Origin: Opitutaceae bacterium
Lineage (GTDB): Bacteria; Verrucomicrobiota; Verrucomicrobiia; Opitutales; Opitutaceae
DNA: 64,000 nt
Direction: 5' to 3'
Assembly (NCBI GenBank): GCA_028280945.1
Contig: JANQKV010000045.1
Location: forward strand, 1-64,000
A program made the position numbers and the translations under genes. Of the stretch, positions 9,935-17,889 are shown in pieces. Every line of letters starts with the position of its first letter. Position 1 is the first letter of the stretch. The notes beneath the pieces are model-generated. The model did not search any database, was not told the origin of the DNA, and was given only the letters and a program-made list of their open reading frames with translations.

Positions 9935-12184
9935 GTGCGGGATAAGAGGTTCGTGGCGAGCCGACTACCCAATCCAGTTTCCGTTGGTCGTGCCGTTGCC
10001 CTCACCGCGATTTTCATCGGCATTCAAGTTGGGATCACCGTCTTGGCGATTGGTTCAATCGCCATTGCGCGAACAATCGGCGACTTCCCCGATCTCTTTG
10101 CGGTCAATCCTCCGCTGTTCATCGCCGTGGTGAATTCAATCGCGCTGGTGAGCGTGGTGACCATCGAACGCAATTGGCGTGGCTCGGTGTGGTCGGGCGC
10201 AATCGCAAGTGTCAGGTTCGATCCTGCAATGATTGTCCCGGCAGCCGTGGCCGCTGTTGGACTGGCACTGCTGGTTCTCGCGGGGTTCCAGTGGCTCTAC
10301 GAGGCGGATTGGGCGGAATTTCTCCGACCTCTGCTCGAAGATGACAGTTGGGCAGCCATGCAGGACCATTCTTGGTCGCTGCTGTTTTTGGCTGTGATAA
10401 TCGCTCCGCTCACGGAGGAGTTTTTGTGTCGAAGGATAATCCTCGGTGGCCTGCTGCAACAGGGGCGACCCGGAGTGGCGATTTTGACCAGTGCCGCATT
10501 GTTCAGCGCCCTCCACCTCAATCTCGCCCAGATACCCGCGACGTTTCTGGTCGGGCTCCTGATAGGTTGGATCTATTACCGCACCCGTTCGCTCGGCTTG
10601 TGCATTGGCATGCACGCCTCGCACAACCTGATTGTCATCCTGCTGGGATGGATGCTGGAACCGGAAATTGCCCCCACCTGGCTTCGCCAAACCGAGCTGG
10701 CGGAACGCTTGATTTCCTTCCCAGCCACGTTTGGCGCAGCAGGATTGTTGGCCCTGGGCGTGTTTTTAACACGGCGCCTCACCCCCAAACCGGCCCCCTT
10801 CTCACCGCCCGTCGTGCCACCGCCTTTGCCTCCCGCTGCGCTCAGCCCTTGCACCGTCCTGCCGCTCGCGATTGATTCCGCGTCCCTCGCAGCCGTTTCT
10901 CCCTCAAACATGTCCGCCGAACTCGCCTCCCTTGTCACCTCCATCGCGGAACGCGCGCGCGCCGCTTCACATGTGCTGGCCACGGTGCCGACCGCGCAGA
11001 AAAACGCGGCCCTGCTCAAATTGGCCGAGCTCATTCCAGTGGCTGCAGACAAACTCACCGAGGCCAACGCCAAGGATCTCGCTGCCGCCGAAGAAAACGG
11101 CCTGACCCAAGCGCAGATTGACCGACTCACTCTCACGCCTGCCCGGCTCGAGCAACTGGCTGAATCGGTCCGCCAAGTGGCCGGCCTGCCCGATCCGGTC
11201 GGCGAGGCACTGGAAACCACCACCCGGCCCAACGGGCTCGTCATCGAGAAACGCCGTGTGCCGATCGGCGTAATTGGCATCATCTACGAAGCCCGTCCAA
11301 ACGTCACCATCGATTGTGCAATCCTGTGCCTGAAATCCGGCAATGCCGCCATCCTGCGCGGGGGCAAGGAAATCTTCCATACCAACACCGCTCTTGCCGC
11401 TTTGATTGCCGAGGCCTTGGCCGCGACCGAATTGCCCGCCGATGCCGTGCAACTCATCCCCACCACCGACCGGGCCGCCCTCAATACTTTGCTGAAGCTC
11501 GATGAGTTGATCCACTGTATCATCCCGCGCGGGGGCGAAGGCCTCATCCGCTTTGTGGCCCAAAACAGCACCATCCCGGTCATCAAGCACTATACCGGCG
11601 TTTGTTTTGTTTATCTTGACCGCGCTGCTGATCCCGAGCTGGCCACCGCGATCACCGTCAATGCCAAGGTGCAGCGCCCCGGCGTCTGCAATGCCGCCGA
11701 GCAACTCCTCGTCGACGCGGAAGCGGCCGCAACTCTGTTGCCCGGTGTGAGCCGCGCCCTGCGCCAAGCCGGCGTTGAGCTGCGTGTCGATTCCCGGGCC
11801 GCCGAAATCCTCGCAGCGGATGGCGTGCCCCATGTCGCGGCTACCACCGAGGACAACACGGCCGAATATCTTGGTCTGATCATGTCAATTCGGGTGGTCG
11901 ATGATCTCGAGGCCGCCATCACCATCATCAACCGTGACAGCAGCGGCCACAGCGACACCATCGTGACCACCGACGCCGAGGCCGCCGCCCGATTTCAAGC
12001 CGCCGTCGACAGTTCGGCAGTGTTTTGGAACGCCAGCACGCGGTTCAACGACGGGTTTGAGTTCGGCTTTGGTGCGGAGATCGGCATCAGCACGGACCGC
12101 CTGCACGCCCGTGGCCCCATGGGTCTGCCCGAGCTGTGCTCCTACAAGTATGTTGTCACGGGCACCGGCCAAATTCGCGAGTGA
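9935..12184 (+). CDS. proA: CPBP-family membrane protein joined in frame to gamma-glutamyl phosphate reductase
   Basis: One open frame of 749 codons. Residues 1 to about 280 form a CPBP (CAAX protease/bacteriocin-processing) membrane protein with the family motifs EEFLCRR, FSALH and MHASHN. After a Pro-rich linker (about 285-320), residues 326-749 are a full-length ProA, which reduces gamma-glutamyl phosphate to the semialdehyde in proline synthesis; the aldehyde-dehydrogenase Cys lies in QRPGVCNAAEQ. ProA alone could start at the in-frame ATG at 10910 (MSAELASLV), giving the usual 424 aa, but no Shine-Dalgarno sequence is seen there. So this is either a true fusion or two genes without a stop between them. 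The 5' start is uncertain: GTG at 9935 or GTG at 9953 (after AAGAGG). Confidence 0.85.
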   Translation: MRDKRFVASRLPNPVSVGRAVALTAIFIGIQVGITVLAIGSIAIARTIGDFPDLFAVNPPLFIAVVNSIALVSVVTIERNWRGSVWSGAIASVRFDPAMIVPAAVAAVGLALLVLAGFQWLYEADWAEFLRPLLEDDSWAAMQDHSWSLLFLAVIIAPLTEEFLCRRIILGGLLQQGRPGVAILTSAALFSALHLNLAQIPATFLVGLLIGWIYYRTRSLGLCIGMHASHNLIVILLGWMLEPEIAPTWLRQTELAERLISFPATFGAAGLLALGVFLTRRLTPKPAPFSPPVVPPPLPPAALSPCTVLPLAIDSASLAAVSPSNMSAELASLVTSIAERARAASHVLATVPTAQKNAALLKLAELIPVAADKLTEANAKDLAAAEENGLTQAQIDRLTLTPARLEQLAESVRQVAGLPDPVGEALETTTRPNGLVIEKRRVPIGVIGIIYEARPNVTIDCAILCLKSGNAAILRGGKEIFHTNTALAALIAEALAATELPADAVQLIPTTDRAALNTLLKLDELIHCIIPRGGEGLIRFVAQNSTIPVIKHYTGVCFVYLDRAADPELATAITVNAKVQRPGVCNAAEQLLVDAEAAATLLPGVSRALRQAGVELRVDSRAAEILAADGVPHVAATTEDNTAEYLGLIMSIRVVDDLEAAITIINRDSSGHSDTIVTTDAEAAARFQAAVDSSAVFWNASTRFNDGFEFGFGAEIGISTDRLHARGPMGLPELCSYKYVVTGTGQIRE

Positions 12185-12236
12185 TTTGCTTTGGGCGAAA
12201 TTGAACTCTTTTTGGGATTATAAGTCTCACCTCCCA

Positions 12237-12821
12237 ATGACCCGAATCCGACTCCTCATTTCCTCGTCGCTGGCCCTCGCGCTGGCGGGTCCGGCTATGG
12301 CGCAGGACGATCACTCGGACCGCACTCGAGTGGTTTCGGACAACCTTGCCGCGGCCTTGGCTGACACGATGCCAAAATACAACCCGCCGCCGCCCGAGCC
12401 CGAAAAACCGGAGAAGACGCCGGAAGAGCAAGCAGCAGAAGACCGAAAAAACGGCATCATCCGGCTGCCGGAAGTTGTGGTGCACGGCGAGCGTCCTCCG
12501 ATCTTCACCGAGCGGGAAGTCAACACGGACAAGGGTTTGGAGCAAATTGCGGTAAATCGCTACTTCGGCGGAGCCGCCCAGGCCATGAACCAGGTCGCCA
12601 TCCCCATCATCGGGAAATCGAACGAAGCCCTGGCCATGGAAATGTGGCAGGAAGATGAACGCCTCCGCCAGATGGCTGACTTCAACGACCGGGCCAATAT
12701 GGAATCCGCGCTGGGCGAAGAGGAAGATGCCAAGGAGACCCGTGAGTTGATCCGCGATGCTTCGGCCCGCGAAGAAGGTCCCCCGGACACCGTGCTGCAT
12801 CGTGACAACACCCGGGATTGA
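12237..12821 (+). CDS. Secreted protein of unknown function, paralogue A
   Basis: 194 residues with a clear signal peptide (MTRIRLLISSSLALALAGPAMAQ). The mature part has a Pro/Glu-rich stretch (about 55-70) and then the motif IIRLPEVVVHGERPPIF (about 79-95), a helical region and an acidic EDERLRQM segment (about 140-147). The product is similar along its length to the next gene's product, so the two are a tandem duplication. The ATG at 12237 is chosen because upstream in-frame sequence overlaps the end of proA. I do not recognise the family. RLPEVVVHG is reminiscent of a TonB box, an inference only. Confidence 0.75.
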   Translation: MTRIRLLISSSLALALAGPAMAQDDHSDRTRVVSDNLAAALADTMPKYNPPPPEPEKPEKTPEEQAAEDRKNGIIRLPEVVVHGERPPIFTEREVNTDKGLEQIAVNRYFGGAAQAMNQVAIPIIGKSNEALAMEMWQEDERLRQMADFNDRANMESALGEEEDAKETRELIRDASAREEGPPDTVLHRDNTRD

Positions 12822-12836
12822 TCCCCGAACCAGACC

Positions 12837-13400
12837 ATGACGCCGACCCGCCAATTGCTGATCGCGATGGCGGGTATTTTTTGCGGCGCCGGCCTGGCCG
12901 GCCAGGAACCGGAGTCCAAACGCCTGCTGTCCGCCGAGATTTCGGCCGCCCTGACCGAAACCTTCGCTTACCAGCCGCCCAAGCCCACTCAGCCGGCAGA
13001 CGAAACCGAACAAGCGGTGCTGGCCCAGCCCGAGCGAAAAAATCAAATCATCCGCCTGCCCCGGGTCGTCGTGGAGGGGAAACGTCCGCCGGTGTTTCGC
13101 GAACAGGACATCCACACGGCCAAGGGACTGACGGAGATCGCGATGAAACGCTATGTGGGTGATGCCGCCCTGGCGCTCAACACTTGGCGCCTACCGCTCA
13201 TCGGCAGAGCACTAGAAGCGCGGGCCCTTTTGGAATGGCGGGAGGATGAACGTCTTCGCGCCATGAGTGAGATCCAAGACGAAATCCGCTGGGACATGAT
13301 GGTCGGTGAGACCGACCGATCCAAAGAGCTGCAGGAAATCCTACGAGACACCTACTTCAGACCCATGCAGGTGCCCCACGCCGGCAAGAGAAACAACTAG
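12837..13400 (+). CDS. Secreted protein of unknown function, paralogue B
   Basis: 187 residues, signal peptide MTPTRQLLIAMAGIFCGAGLAG. It shares with its upstream neighbour IIRLPRVVVEGKRPPVF, the T-x-KGL-x-x-IA-x-x-RY segment, an IG-x-x-x-EA element and EDERLRAM, in the same order. The start lies 15 bp after the stop of paralogue A, so the two are surely one transcription unit. The gene ends by overlapping the last 4 bp of a convergent gene. No known family. Confidence 0.75.
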   Translation: MTPTRQLLIAMAGIFCGAGLAGQEPESKRLLSAEISAALTETFAYQPPKPTQPADETEQAVLAQPERKNQIIRLPRVVVEGKRPPVFREQDIHTAKGLTEIAMKRYVGDAALALNTWRLPLIGRALEARALLEWREDERLRAMSEIQDEIRWDMMVGETDRSKELQEILRDTYFRPMQVPHAGKRNN

Positions 13401-13717
13401 TCCTTGCGGCCGAGCAGCTCGGTAGCGATCGAATCCCACTCCGACTCGAGAGATACGCCGGCCCCCACAACAGGACGATCCGCGCGCCGATACCAATAAC
13501 CCGCATTGCCGATGTCACCTTCCTTGCGGTGCAGGTAGGCATGCACCCAATCCCCATCGGCATTGCCGGCCTGCTGGGCCAACGTGTGGGCGTGATCCCA
13601 ATCGCCCCGTCGATCGGCGAGCAACGCCTGCAAGGCCAAACTCAAATCAGACACGCTTGTGGTGGTTTTTAGTTCTTCGAGAGTCACACCGGCAGGCTGG
13701 GGCAGCGCGGCCCGCAA
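13397..13717 (-). CDS. Small conserved hypothetical protein
   Basis: Roughly 106 residues ending ELLGRKD. The product contains SLALQALLADRRGDWDHAHTL and VHAYLHRKEGDIGNAGYWYRRA, a helical sequence with a Trp/Tyr/Arg-rich end that looks like a conserved protein rather than a shadow. There is no ATG in the part that lies outside nadC. I use the TTG at 13717, but a GTG at 13687 is also possible. The gene is convergent with paralogue B and divergent from nadC. Function unknown. Confidence 0.55.
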   Translation of the reverse strand: MRAALPQPAGVTLEELKTTTSVSDLSLALQALLADRRGDWDHAHTLAQQAGNADGDWVHAYLHRKEGDIGNAGYWYRRADRPVVGAGVSLESEWDSIATELLGRKD

Positions 13718-13787
13718 ATCAACCCGGCAGGCAACCCCGGCATTTTTCAGCTTCCAGCTTTCCAAAATTTCAGCGTTTCTGGCTCCA

Positions 13788-14708
13788 ATGCCACCAAGCT
13801 TTTCCGAAGCCCTGCTCCACCGATTGACCTGGGACGAACTCGACCGGACCCACCTGCGACGGCTGGTGGAGATGGCGAAGGATGAAGACCTCGGCGGTTT
13901 GGGTTTGGTCAATCGCCCCACCCACCCCGGGGATCATTCGACCGGCAGTGTGCAGGCAGCACCCCGAATGGCCGAGGCGCACTTGGTTGTCCGCCAATCA
14001 CTGACCCTTTGCGGATTGCCCCTGGTGTCGCTGATCCTCTCCGTCTACGGAGAAAACTGCCAGGTGCAGGCGCAGGCCCGGGACGGTGCCACGCTCTCCC
14101 GCGGCGATGTGATCGCCACCCTGTCAGGTGACCCACGCACCCTGTTGGCAGCCGAACGGGTGGTCCTGAATTTTCTGCAAAGGCTGTCCGGCATCGCGAC
14201 CATCACCCGGCTCTACGCCGACGCGCTCGGCGAAGGTCGCACCCGACTGCTGGACACCCGCAAAACCACCCCGGGATATCGCATGCTCGAAAAATACGCG
14301 GTGGCCTGTGGCGGCGGCTGGAATCATCGGCTGGGTTTGTTCGACCGCGTGATGTTGAAAGACAATCACCTGGCTCTGCTCGGCTCGGATGCCGATCTGG
14401 CCGGTGCCATCAAGCAAGCACGCAACCATGCCCCCAACCTTCCCGTCGAAGTGGAGGTCGACCGTCTTGATCAAATCCATCCCGTGCTCAAAGCAGGGGC
14501 CGATGTGATTCTCTTGGACAATTTTTCGACCACCGATCTCACCCGGGCGATCGATCTCATCCAAGGCCGGGCCCTCACGGAAGCCAGCGGAGGGATAACG
14601 ATTGAGAGCCTGCCAGCGCTCGCGACGCTCGGGTTGGATTTTGTTTCAACCGGCGCCCTGGTGCACCAAAGCACTTGGGTGGATATCGCGTTGGATTGGG
14701 GAGTATGA
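13788..14708 (+). CDS. nadC: Nicotinate-nucleotide pyrophosphorylase (carboxylating)
   Basis: Converts quinolinate and PRPP to nicotinate mononucleotide, CO2 and PPi in de novo NAD synthesis. Family motifs are present: NFLQRLSGIAT, DTRKTTPGYRMLEKYAV and GGGWNHRLGLFDRVMLKDNH (substrate and PRPP binding), then EVEVD and the C-terminal GLDFVSTGALVHQ. The ATG at 13788 (MPPSFSEALL) gives 306 aa, the usual length; the frame is open further upstream but overlaps the divergent small gene. The stop TGA overlaps the start of birA by 4 bp, so the two are translationally coupled. Quinolinate-forming genes (nadA, nadB) are not in the window. Confidence 0.93.
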   Translation: MPPSFSEALLHRLTWDELDRTHLRRLVEMAKDEDLGGLGLVNRPTHPGDHSTGSVQAAPRMAEAHLVVRQSLTLCGLPLVSLILSVYGENCQVQAQARDGATLSRGDVIATLSGDPRTLLAAERVVLNFLQRLSGIATITRLYADALGEGRTRLLDTRKTTPGYRMLEKYAVACGGGWNHRLGLFDRVMLKDNHLALLGSDADLAGAIKQARNHAPNLPVEVEVDRLDQIHPVLKAGADVILLDNFSTTDLTRAIDLIQGRALTEASGGITIESLPALATLGLDFVSTGALVHQSTWVDIALDWGV

Positions 14709-15691
14709 AAGCCGCCGACTCCGATCTCATCATCGTGCGGAAACTCCTCCAGGCCGGAGACAATTTCATTTCCGGCAATGCGCTGGCTGAAGCCCTCGGC
14801 GTGAGCCGCGTCGCGATCTGGCAACACATGGAAAAATTACGCGACCGCGGATTCGGTTTTGAAGCGGTGCGCTCCCGGGGCTATCGCCTGACAAGCCGAC
14901 CGACCGAGCTGAACAGTCTGTTGATCCAAGCTCGTCTGCCCAAGGATCAAGCATGCTCGGTGGTCGTCCTCGACTCCGTCGACAGCACCAACGATGAAGC
15001 CATGCGACGCGCCAGCCAGGGCGCCACGATGCCGTTGGCGGTCATCTCCCGCGAACAAACCAAGGGCCGCGGCCGGCTCGGCCGCAGTTGGCTCAGTGAA
15101 CCCAACGGCAACCTGTATCTTTCGTTCGCATCCTCACCCGAAGTGCCCCCCGACCGACTGCCCACCATCACGCCTTGGGTGGGCGTCAACCTGTGCTCGA
15201 TGCTGGCGGACACCACCGGGGTGAGCCCGGCGGTCAAGTGGCCCAATGACCTGCTCTTGGCAGGGCGCAAAGTCGGCGGCATCCTCACCGAGGCGCGACT
15301 GGATGCCGACCGTATTCGCGACCTGGTGATCGGTTGCGGACTGAATCTCAAGCCCCCGGCCCAAGGCTGGATCGACGAACTCGCCGAACGGGCGGTCGCC
15401 CTGGAGGAAGTTGCCAAACACCCCATCGACATCAATACCTTCGCCGCCCAACTGATCACGCGATTGCTCAAAACCTGTGCCGATTTTCAGAGTGGCCAAT
15501 TTGGTGACCGCCTGGCCGAACTGTGGCACCGTTACGATGCCTTGCGCGACCGGAAGATCACCCTCCTGCACGGCAACGAAGAAATCCAAGGCGTGGGCCA
15601 CGGGATCGACCACAGCGGCTGCCTCCTGCTGCAAGTCGGCGGGGAAACGCGCTCTTTCCATGCCGGCGAAGTCACCATCGCCAAACGCTGA
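14705..15691 (+). CDS. birA: Bifunctional biotin-protein ligase / biotin operon repressor
   Basis: 328 aa. The N-terminal winged-helix part (about 1-65, SGNALAEALGVSRVAIWQHMEKLRDRG) is a complete DNA-binding domain, so a repressor role is likely. The catalytic domain has DSTNDEAMR, the biotinyl-AMP loop GRGRLGRSW and KWPNDLL. It joins biotin to carboxylase carrier proteins. The C-terminal domain (GNEEIQGVGHGIDHSGCLLL) is the SH3-like end of the family. Starts inside the nadC stop (ATGA). No bio genes are visible in the window, so its targets lie elsewhere. Confidence 0.92.
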   Translation: MKAADSDLIIVRKLLQAGDNFISGNALAEALGVSRVAIWQHMEKLRDRGFGFEAVRSRGYRLTSRPTELNSLLIQARLPKDQACSVVVLDSVDSTNDEAMRRASQGATMPLAVISREQTKGRGRLGRSWLSEPNGNLYLSFASSPEVPPDRLPTITPWVGVNLCSMLADTTGVSPAVKWPNDLLLAGRKVGGILTEARLDADRIRDLVIGCGLNLKPPAQGWIDELAERAVALEEVAKHPIDINTFAAQLITRLLKTCADFQSGQFGDRLAELWHRYDALRDRKITLLHGNEEIQGVGHGIDHSGCLLLQVGGETRSFHAGEVTIAKR

Positions 15692-15699
15692 AATCCGCC

Positions 15700-16467
15700 A
15701 TGCTTCTCTGTATCGACATAGGCAATACACACACACACCTCGGCTATGTGGCGCCGGGGGGACGGGAAGGGGCGAAAGCCACCTTGGATCTGCCCACCGA
15801 AGATCTGGGGGAGTTGCCCGCGGCCATCCGCAGCCTCGGGGAAATCGACTCCCGGCCCGTGGGCGTGGCGTTCTGCAGTGTGGTGCCCACCGCGATCAGT
15901 CGACTGCAGACCGCCCTGCAACCCCAGGGTGTGCCGCTTTGGCAGCTCACCCACGAAGCCGACCTGGGTCTGCCCATCACTTACCCCGTGCCGGCTGAAA
16001 TCGGACAGGACCGGCTGGCCAATGCCGCCGGCGCCAAAGCCTTGGGCGATCCGCCCGCTGTGGTCATCGACTTGGGCACCGCCGTTACCTTTGACATCAT
16101 CACCCGGTCCGGCGGTTATGAAGGCGGCATCATCACCGCCGGTCCGGCGCTCATGACCCGTTACCTGCATGAACGTACCGCCCAGTTGCCGTTGGTGGAG
16201 GATGTGGTCTCTCCCGTGCGCTCGCCCATCGGGAAATCGACCCGGGATGCCTTGCGCATCGGTGCAGTGCTCGGATTCACCGGAGCAATTCAAGCCTGCC
16301 TCGATGCGGTGGGCGAAGATCTGGCGAACCGGGGTGAACCCGAACCCAGGATCATCACCGCCGGTGGCGCCGCCCCGGTGGTCAGTGGCCGCCTGCGTCA
16401 AACTACAACCGATGTCCCCGATCTCGCCCTGCGCGGCCTCGCCGCTGCTTGGGCGTTGAATCGATAA
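15700..16467 (+). CDS. coaX: Type III pantothenate kinase
   Basis: Phosphorylates pantothenate, first step of CoA synthesis, cytosolic and feedback-insensitive in known members. 255 aa from the ATG at 15700. The ASKHA-type phosphate motif CIDIGNTHTHLG opens the protein. The catalytic Asp region is IGQDRLANAAGA and the second phosphate motif is VIDLGTAVTFD, followed by GGYEGGIITAGPALM. It sits 8 bp after birA, completing an NAD-biotin-CoA cofactor operon. Only this pantothenate kinase type is seen. Confidence 0.92.
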   Translation: MLLCIDIGNTHTHLGYVAPGGREGAKATLDLPTEDLGELPAAIRSLGEIDSRPVGVAFCSVVPTAISRLQTALQPQGVPLWQLTHEADLGLPITYPVPAEIGQDRLANAAGAKALGDPPAVVIDLGTAVTFDIITRSGGYEGGIITAGPALMTRYLHERTAQLPLVEDVVSPVRSPIGKSTRDALRIGAVLGFTGAIQACLDAVGEDLANRGEPEPRIITAGGAAPVVSGRLRQTTTDVPDLALRGLAAAWALNR

Positions 16468-16514
16468 CCTGCAACAAGCAACCCTCGTTAAACTCTATCA
16501 TTGGCAACAGTACC

Positions 16515-17486
16515 ATGAAGCCGCGTTTCAAGTATTCCACCTTCAACAAGCTCTTCTTTGGCTTGTTCGCAGTTACCACGTTGGGGCTTTTTATCGCCTT
16601 TGGGGAGAAGACTTCGTTCGAGATTGGTCGAGTCATCGGCAAGCTCGTGGGAACCTTTTTGTTGCCGACGGTTGCCGCCTTGATCACCTGGTTAATGTCA
16701 GGCCGCAAGGAGGGTGCAGGCAATCTCGTCTTTAACGTGATCCTAGGACTGATGGTCTTGGGGCAGGTGGCCCAATTCGGAAACCGCATCCTCAATCAGC
16801 AGCAAATGGAAGAGATGCAGGTCCAACGGCAGGAGTTCAAAAGCAATGCCCTCAGCACCGACGACCCCGAGGAGTTTGCGGAAGTATACGAGGAGTTTTC
16901 GACCTCCATCCGGGACGGGCTTAAGGAACTATCCGAACGTAGCACCGGATCTGAAAAACTGGGCTACTCAATCATGAGTGAGTTCACGAGCTACTCGATG
17001 CAACGCGCTCAGGCATGGCAGTCCGCATTCGCCGCAATTCAATCACCCCGCATCCTCGACTTATCCCTGCTCAAAACCCCGGGAGAATATGAATTTCAAC
17101 GAAAGGTGATCCAGGAATACCTCGAGAACACCGTCAACTATGAGGCATATTTCGACAATGCCCTCGCTGACCTCAAGGATCGCTTGAGTGTTATGGGCGA
17201 CAACGATCCCTTTGCTGCCGGGGCGTTGCAAGAGACGCGCGAAAAATTCTCACTTCAACGCCCCATTGTGAAACCGCTCATGGCCGCCCACATTGAATAT
17301 GGAAGTGCCATGATTGGACTCATTGACTTGTTGTGGGAGAATCCGGACGAATGGTCATTCGAAAACGGCGAAGTTTTCATAGAGAACGATGAAATGATCG
17401 CCCAGTTCAACCGCATCGTCGAAACGTTGGGTTCTCAAGAGGTCATCATCAACGAGTTGTCCACCAAACTGATCGAGGCCATGTAG
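16515..17486 (+). CDS. Membrane protein of unknown function
   Basis: 323 residues from the ATG at 16515. Three hydrophobic segments lie near the N terminus (LFFGLFAVTTLGLFIAF, LVGTFLLPTVAALITWLM and FNVILGLMVLGQVAQF). A long soluble, mostly helical domain follows, with an EF-x-E-x-Y-EEFSTSIRDGL stretch and no recognised motif. Its base composition is slightly more AT-rich than its neighbours. It stands alone between coaX (ends 47 bp upstream) and a DUF1330 gene. No family recognised and no function proposed. Confidence 0.7.
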   Translation: MKPRFKYSTFNKLFFGLFAVTTLGLFIAFGEKTSFEIGRVIGKLVGTFLLPTVAALITWLMSGRKEGAGNLVFNVILGLMVLGQVAQFGNRILNQQQMEEMQVQRQEFKSNALSTDDPEEFAEVYEEFSTSIRDGLKELSERSTGSEKLGYSIMSEFTSYSMQRAQAWQSAFAAIQSPRILDLSLLKTPGEYEFQRKVIQEYLENTVNYEAYFDNALADLKDRLSVMGDNDPFAAGALQETREKFSLQRPIVKPLMAAHIEYGSAMIGLIDLLWENPDEWSFENGEVFIENDEMIAQFNRIVETLGSQEVIINELSTKLIEAM

Positions 17487-17547
17487 CCTAGCCATCGTTC
17501 GGACACTGACTCAGTCCTCAGCCACCCGACCCTCAATTCCTTAATCT

Positions 17548-17841
17548 ATGAAAAAAGCCTACTGGATCGTTCGCGGTGATGTCGTCGACGCCGAAGCATT
17601 CACTCAATACACCAGCCGCACCCCGGCGGCGCTCGCCAAGTTTGGCGGACAGTTCCTGGTCCGCGCGGGTCAATTCGAAGCGGTGGAAGGCCCCACCCGC
17701 TCCCGCCATACGTTGATCGAGTTTCCTTCCTACGAACAGGCCCTGGCGTGTTGGAACTCACCGGAATACCAGGAAGCCCGCTCCCATCGCCTGGACGCAG
17801 CCGAGGTCGACATCGTGATTGTCGAGGGCGTCGACCGCTGA
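17548..17841 (+). CDS. DUF1330 domain protein
   Basis: 97-aa cytosolic protein. The pattern AYWIVRGDVVDAEAFTQY, then FGGQFLVRAGQFEAVEG, RHTLIEFPSYEQALACWNSPEYQ and a closing DIVIVEGV, is the ferredoxin-like dimer fold known as DUF1330. Its biochemical role is unknown, though the fold is related to monooxygenases and the EthD/YciI group. It lies 49 bp before the symporter and may be co-transcribed with it. Confidence 0.88.
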   Translation: MKKAYWIVRGDVVDAEAFTQYTSRTPAALAKFGGQFLVRAGQFEAVEGPTRSRHTLIEFPSYEQALACWNSPEYQEARSHRLDAAEVDIVIVEGVDR

Positions 17842-17889
17842 TACGAACGCCCTTTTGCCGCGAGCGCGGCATTGCACCGCAGTTTATTC

